A stretch of 49,646 nucleotides of DNA from a virus. The DNA is taken from IMG/VR virus record IMGVR_UViG_3300022591_000519, positions 1-49,646 of that record, one strand, 5' to 3'. Made by a program: the position numbers and the translations under genes. The notes under the pieces are model-generated. The model ran no database searches and was not told where the DNA came from. It saw only the letters and a program-made list of their open reading frames with translations. Shown here in pieces: positions 47,923 through 49,646 of the stretch; positions within the stretch are counted from its first letter, which is position 1; each line of letters begins with the position of its first letter.

Positions 47923-48541
47923 TAGAATTAGCTTCGTCCAGCATCTGCTGTACATAAGGATATTTAGGTATACGTTCAATTACACACTCTACTTCGTAAG
48001 TGCCTTCAGAGTGAATTTCACATGGAAGTGTGTAGTCAAACCCTAAATCGTTATCTTGACAATGACGCAGACGCCATTCTCCTAGCGGTAAGCTGTTATG
48101 TAGCTCGTTTAATAGTGTGCCTGCATGATACAAGCGTTTATGATCATCATTAAAACGGCTAGGCAAAAAGAATGTCTTTTCGTACAGTTGATAATGAGGA
48201 ACTACAATGACTAAGAATCCACCTGGTTTTAAAACTCTAAACCATTCGTGTAATGCTGTTTGAAAATCTTCAATGTGTTCTAAACAATGACTACTGTAAA
48301 CTGCATCTTGTGTCTTATCGTCAAATGGTAGATGTATTCCGTCATATCCCGGATAACCAAGATCAATGCCTTTGGCATTAGGAACAATACCTAATTCTGT
48401 TTCCCATTCGCCTGAGCCACGATGTCCTATTTCTAGGATGTTTTCGCCGCTCAGGTATCTGTCTAGGAAGCCACTATAAACTTTGGCCGCATAGGTCTTT
48501 TGACTTTCTGCGCCTACTTTACGTTTAGCGTTCCAAGCCAT
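47918..48541 (-). CDS. Class I SAM-dependent methyltransferase
   Basis: 207 aa. ENILEIGHRGSGEWE is the SAM loop, GIDLGYPGYDGIHLPFDD and AVYSSHCLEHIEDFQTAL are motifs II-IV, and FRVLKPGGFLVIVVP is motif V. Type-11-like small-molecule methyltransferase; substrate unknown. Overlaps the nuclease stop by 1 nt. Confidence 0.87.
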   Translation of the reverse strand: MAWNAKRKVGAESQKTYAAKVYSGFLDRYLSGENILEIGHRGSGEWETELGIVPNAKGIDLGYPGYDGIHLPFDDKTQDAVYSSHCLEHIEDFQTALHEWFRVLKPGGFLVIVVPHYQLYEKTFFLPSRFNDDHKRLYHAGTLLNELHNSLPLGEWRLRHCQDNDLGFDYTLPCEIHSEGTYEVECVIERIPKYPYVQQMLDEANSR

Positions 48542-49371
48542 TAGTCCGCCGATGCGTTAGCGCCACACTTAGCACGTTTGGCGTTTGTAAGAGCACCAAA
48601 GTCTACTGGCCATTCTGCGCCAGGAGCAAGTTCTTTAGCCCCTGCTGGATATGCAAACTTAACGCCTGCGGCCGCTTCAATTTGTGCAATTGGTAAACGG
48701 AACTGCACTAGGTTGTTACCTAAGTTTGGATACGGAGCAACGTGTGGGAATGCCCAACCTGCTACTTCGTTAGTTTGATTGTTGATAACAATCTTGTAGA
48801 AGCCATGTGGGACAACTACGCCATTACCAATCTTCTTGTCTTGAGCATTGTAAACACCGCCAACATAAACTGTATAGCTTTGGTTGCGTTGTACTGTCCA
48901 ACCACGTACTGAAGTTTCTAATAGTTTCCAAATACCGCGATTCAATGAACCAGCTTGTGGGCTCATGTTAGTCATTAAGAATGATTCAAATTCTACTTGA
49001 ACGTCCCATGATAGGTCGCCGTCTGGACTCATGTGTCCTTTGTCGTAACCTGTACCAGCGTAGTCAGCCGGAGTAGCACCGTTTGGTACTGACTGATCTG
49101 CGGCAAATGCGTTAGTACGGGCAACACAGCCTAATGCGTTTTGTGGCAACAGTTCATAGGTTACATACTTAGGTAGTTTAGCGGCCGCATCATATCCAAC
49201 TAGATATGCTTGACGACAAATTGGCTGTACACCTGCTGTTTGTGGGAATCCGTAAGGAGCATGTACTTTACATGTCTGTGGATCTTGTGGAGCACGTTGC
49301 GTCCATGCAAACGATTGTGTGCTGGTTAGAGCTGTTAGAGCTAAAATTAGCCCTGCAAATAATTTTTTCAT
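48541..49371 (-). CDS. Secreted DNA/RNA non-specific endonuclease (beta-beta-alpha metal)
   Basis: 276 aa. Signal peptide LILALTALTSTQSFAW. Active site DKGHMSP (His113, the DRGH motif) and TNMSPQAGSLNRGIWKLLE (metal Asn). The rest follows the Serratia-nuclease fold (VVVPHGFYKIVIN). Secreted to the periplasm, where it may degrade DNA from competing phages, or host DNA after lysis. Confidence 0.87.
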   Translation of the reverse strand: MKKLFAGLILALTALTSTQSFAWTQRAPQDPQTCKVHAPYGFPQTAGVQPICRQAYLVGYDAAAKLPKYVTYELLPQNALGCVARTNAFAADQSVPNGATPADYAGTGYDKGHMSPDGDLSWDVQVEFESFLMTNMSPQAGSLNRGIWKLLETSVRGWTVQRNQSYTVYVGGVYNAQDKKIGNGVVVPHGFYKIVINNQTNEVAGWAFPHVAPYPNLGNNLVQFRLPIAQIEAAAGVKFAYPAGAKELAPGAEWPVDFGALTNAKRAKCGANASAD

Positions 49372-49380
49372 ATATACCTT

Positions 49381-49611
49381 TTAAATGTTCTTGTCAATGC
49401 CGCGGCTTTGTGTTCCACCGCGCTTACGTTTATTACTTAGTTCTTCTATACCGTGACGGATTTGTTCTAGGTTTTGTTCTAAGCCCATCATCATTCCGCC
49501 TTTGGCATCACGGCAAATTGATTGCCATACTAGTAAGTCGTTTGATTCTGCACGTTTAGCTAGGTCTTGTAGCTGTCCGCGAGCTTGTTGAATACGACCC
49601 TGTAAATTCAT
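49381..49611 (-). CDS. Hypothetical helical phage protein (76 aa)
   Basis: MNLQGRIQQARGQLQDLAK then LEQNLEQIRHGIEELSNKRK: two helices with heptad spacing and a basic tail. No signal peptide. 9 bp before the nuclease gene. Function unknown. Confidence 0.5.
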   Translation of the reverse strand: MNLQGRIQQARGQLQDLAKRAESNDLLVWQSICRDAKGGMMMGLEQNLEQIRHGIEELSNKRKRGGTQSRGIDKNI

Positions 49612-49646
49612 AGGATTTGCTTTTTGATGTCCATGAATTAAAGGGT

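Noticed and set aside
1-49646. A bacterial chromosome island rather than a phage
   Set aside because: Tight overlapping small genes, late boxes, tail fibre, homing nuclease, RNR and thyX cluster with phage-only proteins fit a T4-like phage throughout, and no chromosomal flank is seen.
1-49646. Recoding of TAG as an amino acid
   Set aside because: Five genes end sensibly at TAG beside the next gene's start or stop, and I saw no gene that needs TAG read through.
1-49646. CRISPR array or insertion sequence
   Set aside because: No regularly spaced direct repeats, no transposase and no IS-type terminal repeats were seen.

Overview
The window reads as part of the genome of a large T4-like tailed phage (myovirus type) of a Gram-negative host, not as bacterial chromosome. 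About 75 tightly packed genes, mostly on the minus strand, overlap by a few bases. They include class Ia ribonucleotide reductase (nrdA, nrdB), glutaredoxin, thyX, a DexA-like exonuclease, a PD-(D/E)XK nuclease, a tail-fibre protein, a GIY-YIG nuclease, an M15 peptidase, a phage bS21 and many short phage-only proteins. Many genes are preceded by NNTAAATA boxes like T4 late promoters, and others by near-perfect host sigma70 promoters (TTGACA, 17 bp, TATAAT), which I read as early promoters. Terminase, portal and capsid genes lie outside the window. Host is inferred only: lipoproteins, an outer-membrane barrel, a CsgG pore and a permuted tmRNA point to a proteobacterium; the Shemin-pathway ALAS suggests an alphaproteobacterium or a phage adapted to one.

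Layout. 1-6434: a curli-like (type VIII) secretion locus, transcribed leftward as csgF, csgG with an added SH3-like tail, a curlin-repeat protein, a 58-aa protein, a FecR-domain protein, a second curlin-repeat protein and a CHASE2 protein cut by the window edge. 6516-9103: a putative internal capsid protein, a bilin reductase and heme oxygenase. 9138-11928: clpS, hsp20 and dnaK; the last two have ROSE-like hairpins over their ribosome sites. 12046-19799: a long run from a perfect sigma70 promoter through two families of tiny paralogous proteins, a nucleotidase, a phosphoesterase, a 2OG oxygenase, a permease and an outer-membrane barrel, ending at a terminator; the epimerase and DUF454 genes follow. 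19880-21196: 5-aminolevulinate synthase and a small membrane protein on the plus strand. 21193-28016: exonuclease, tRNA, bS21, lipoproteins and small unknown genes. 28126-28420: a circularly permuted tmRNA. 28545-40144: M15 peptidase, thyX, nucleotide metabolism, tail fibre, methyltransferases and nuclease. 40163-44845: virion-like and membrane proteins. 45021-46448: a plus-strand block of small genes. 46625-49611: metalloprotease-like, methyltransferase and secreted nuclease genes.

How it may fit together (inference). Early genes run from host-type promoters. Late genes use the TAAATA boxes, some 18-28 nt upstream of genes with a Shine-Dalgarno site and some only 4-7 nt upstream of an ATG without one. 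The phage carries its own protein-quality set (DnaK, Hsp20, ClpS, tmRNA), a tetrapyrrole branch (ALAS, heme oxygenase, bilin reductase) and machinery to export amyloid-like fibres. The csgF ribosome site lies in a hairpin whose other arm is upstream of the late promoter, so curli secretion could be restricted to late infection. The longest stretch without a protein gene (28017-28544) is filled by the tmRNA, its promoter and its terminator.
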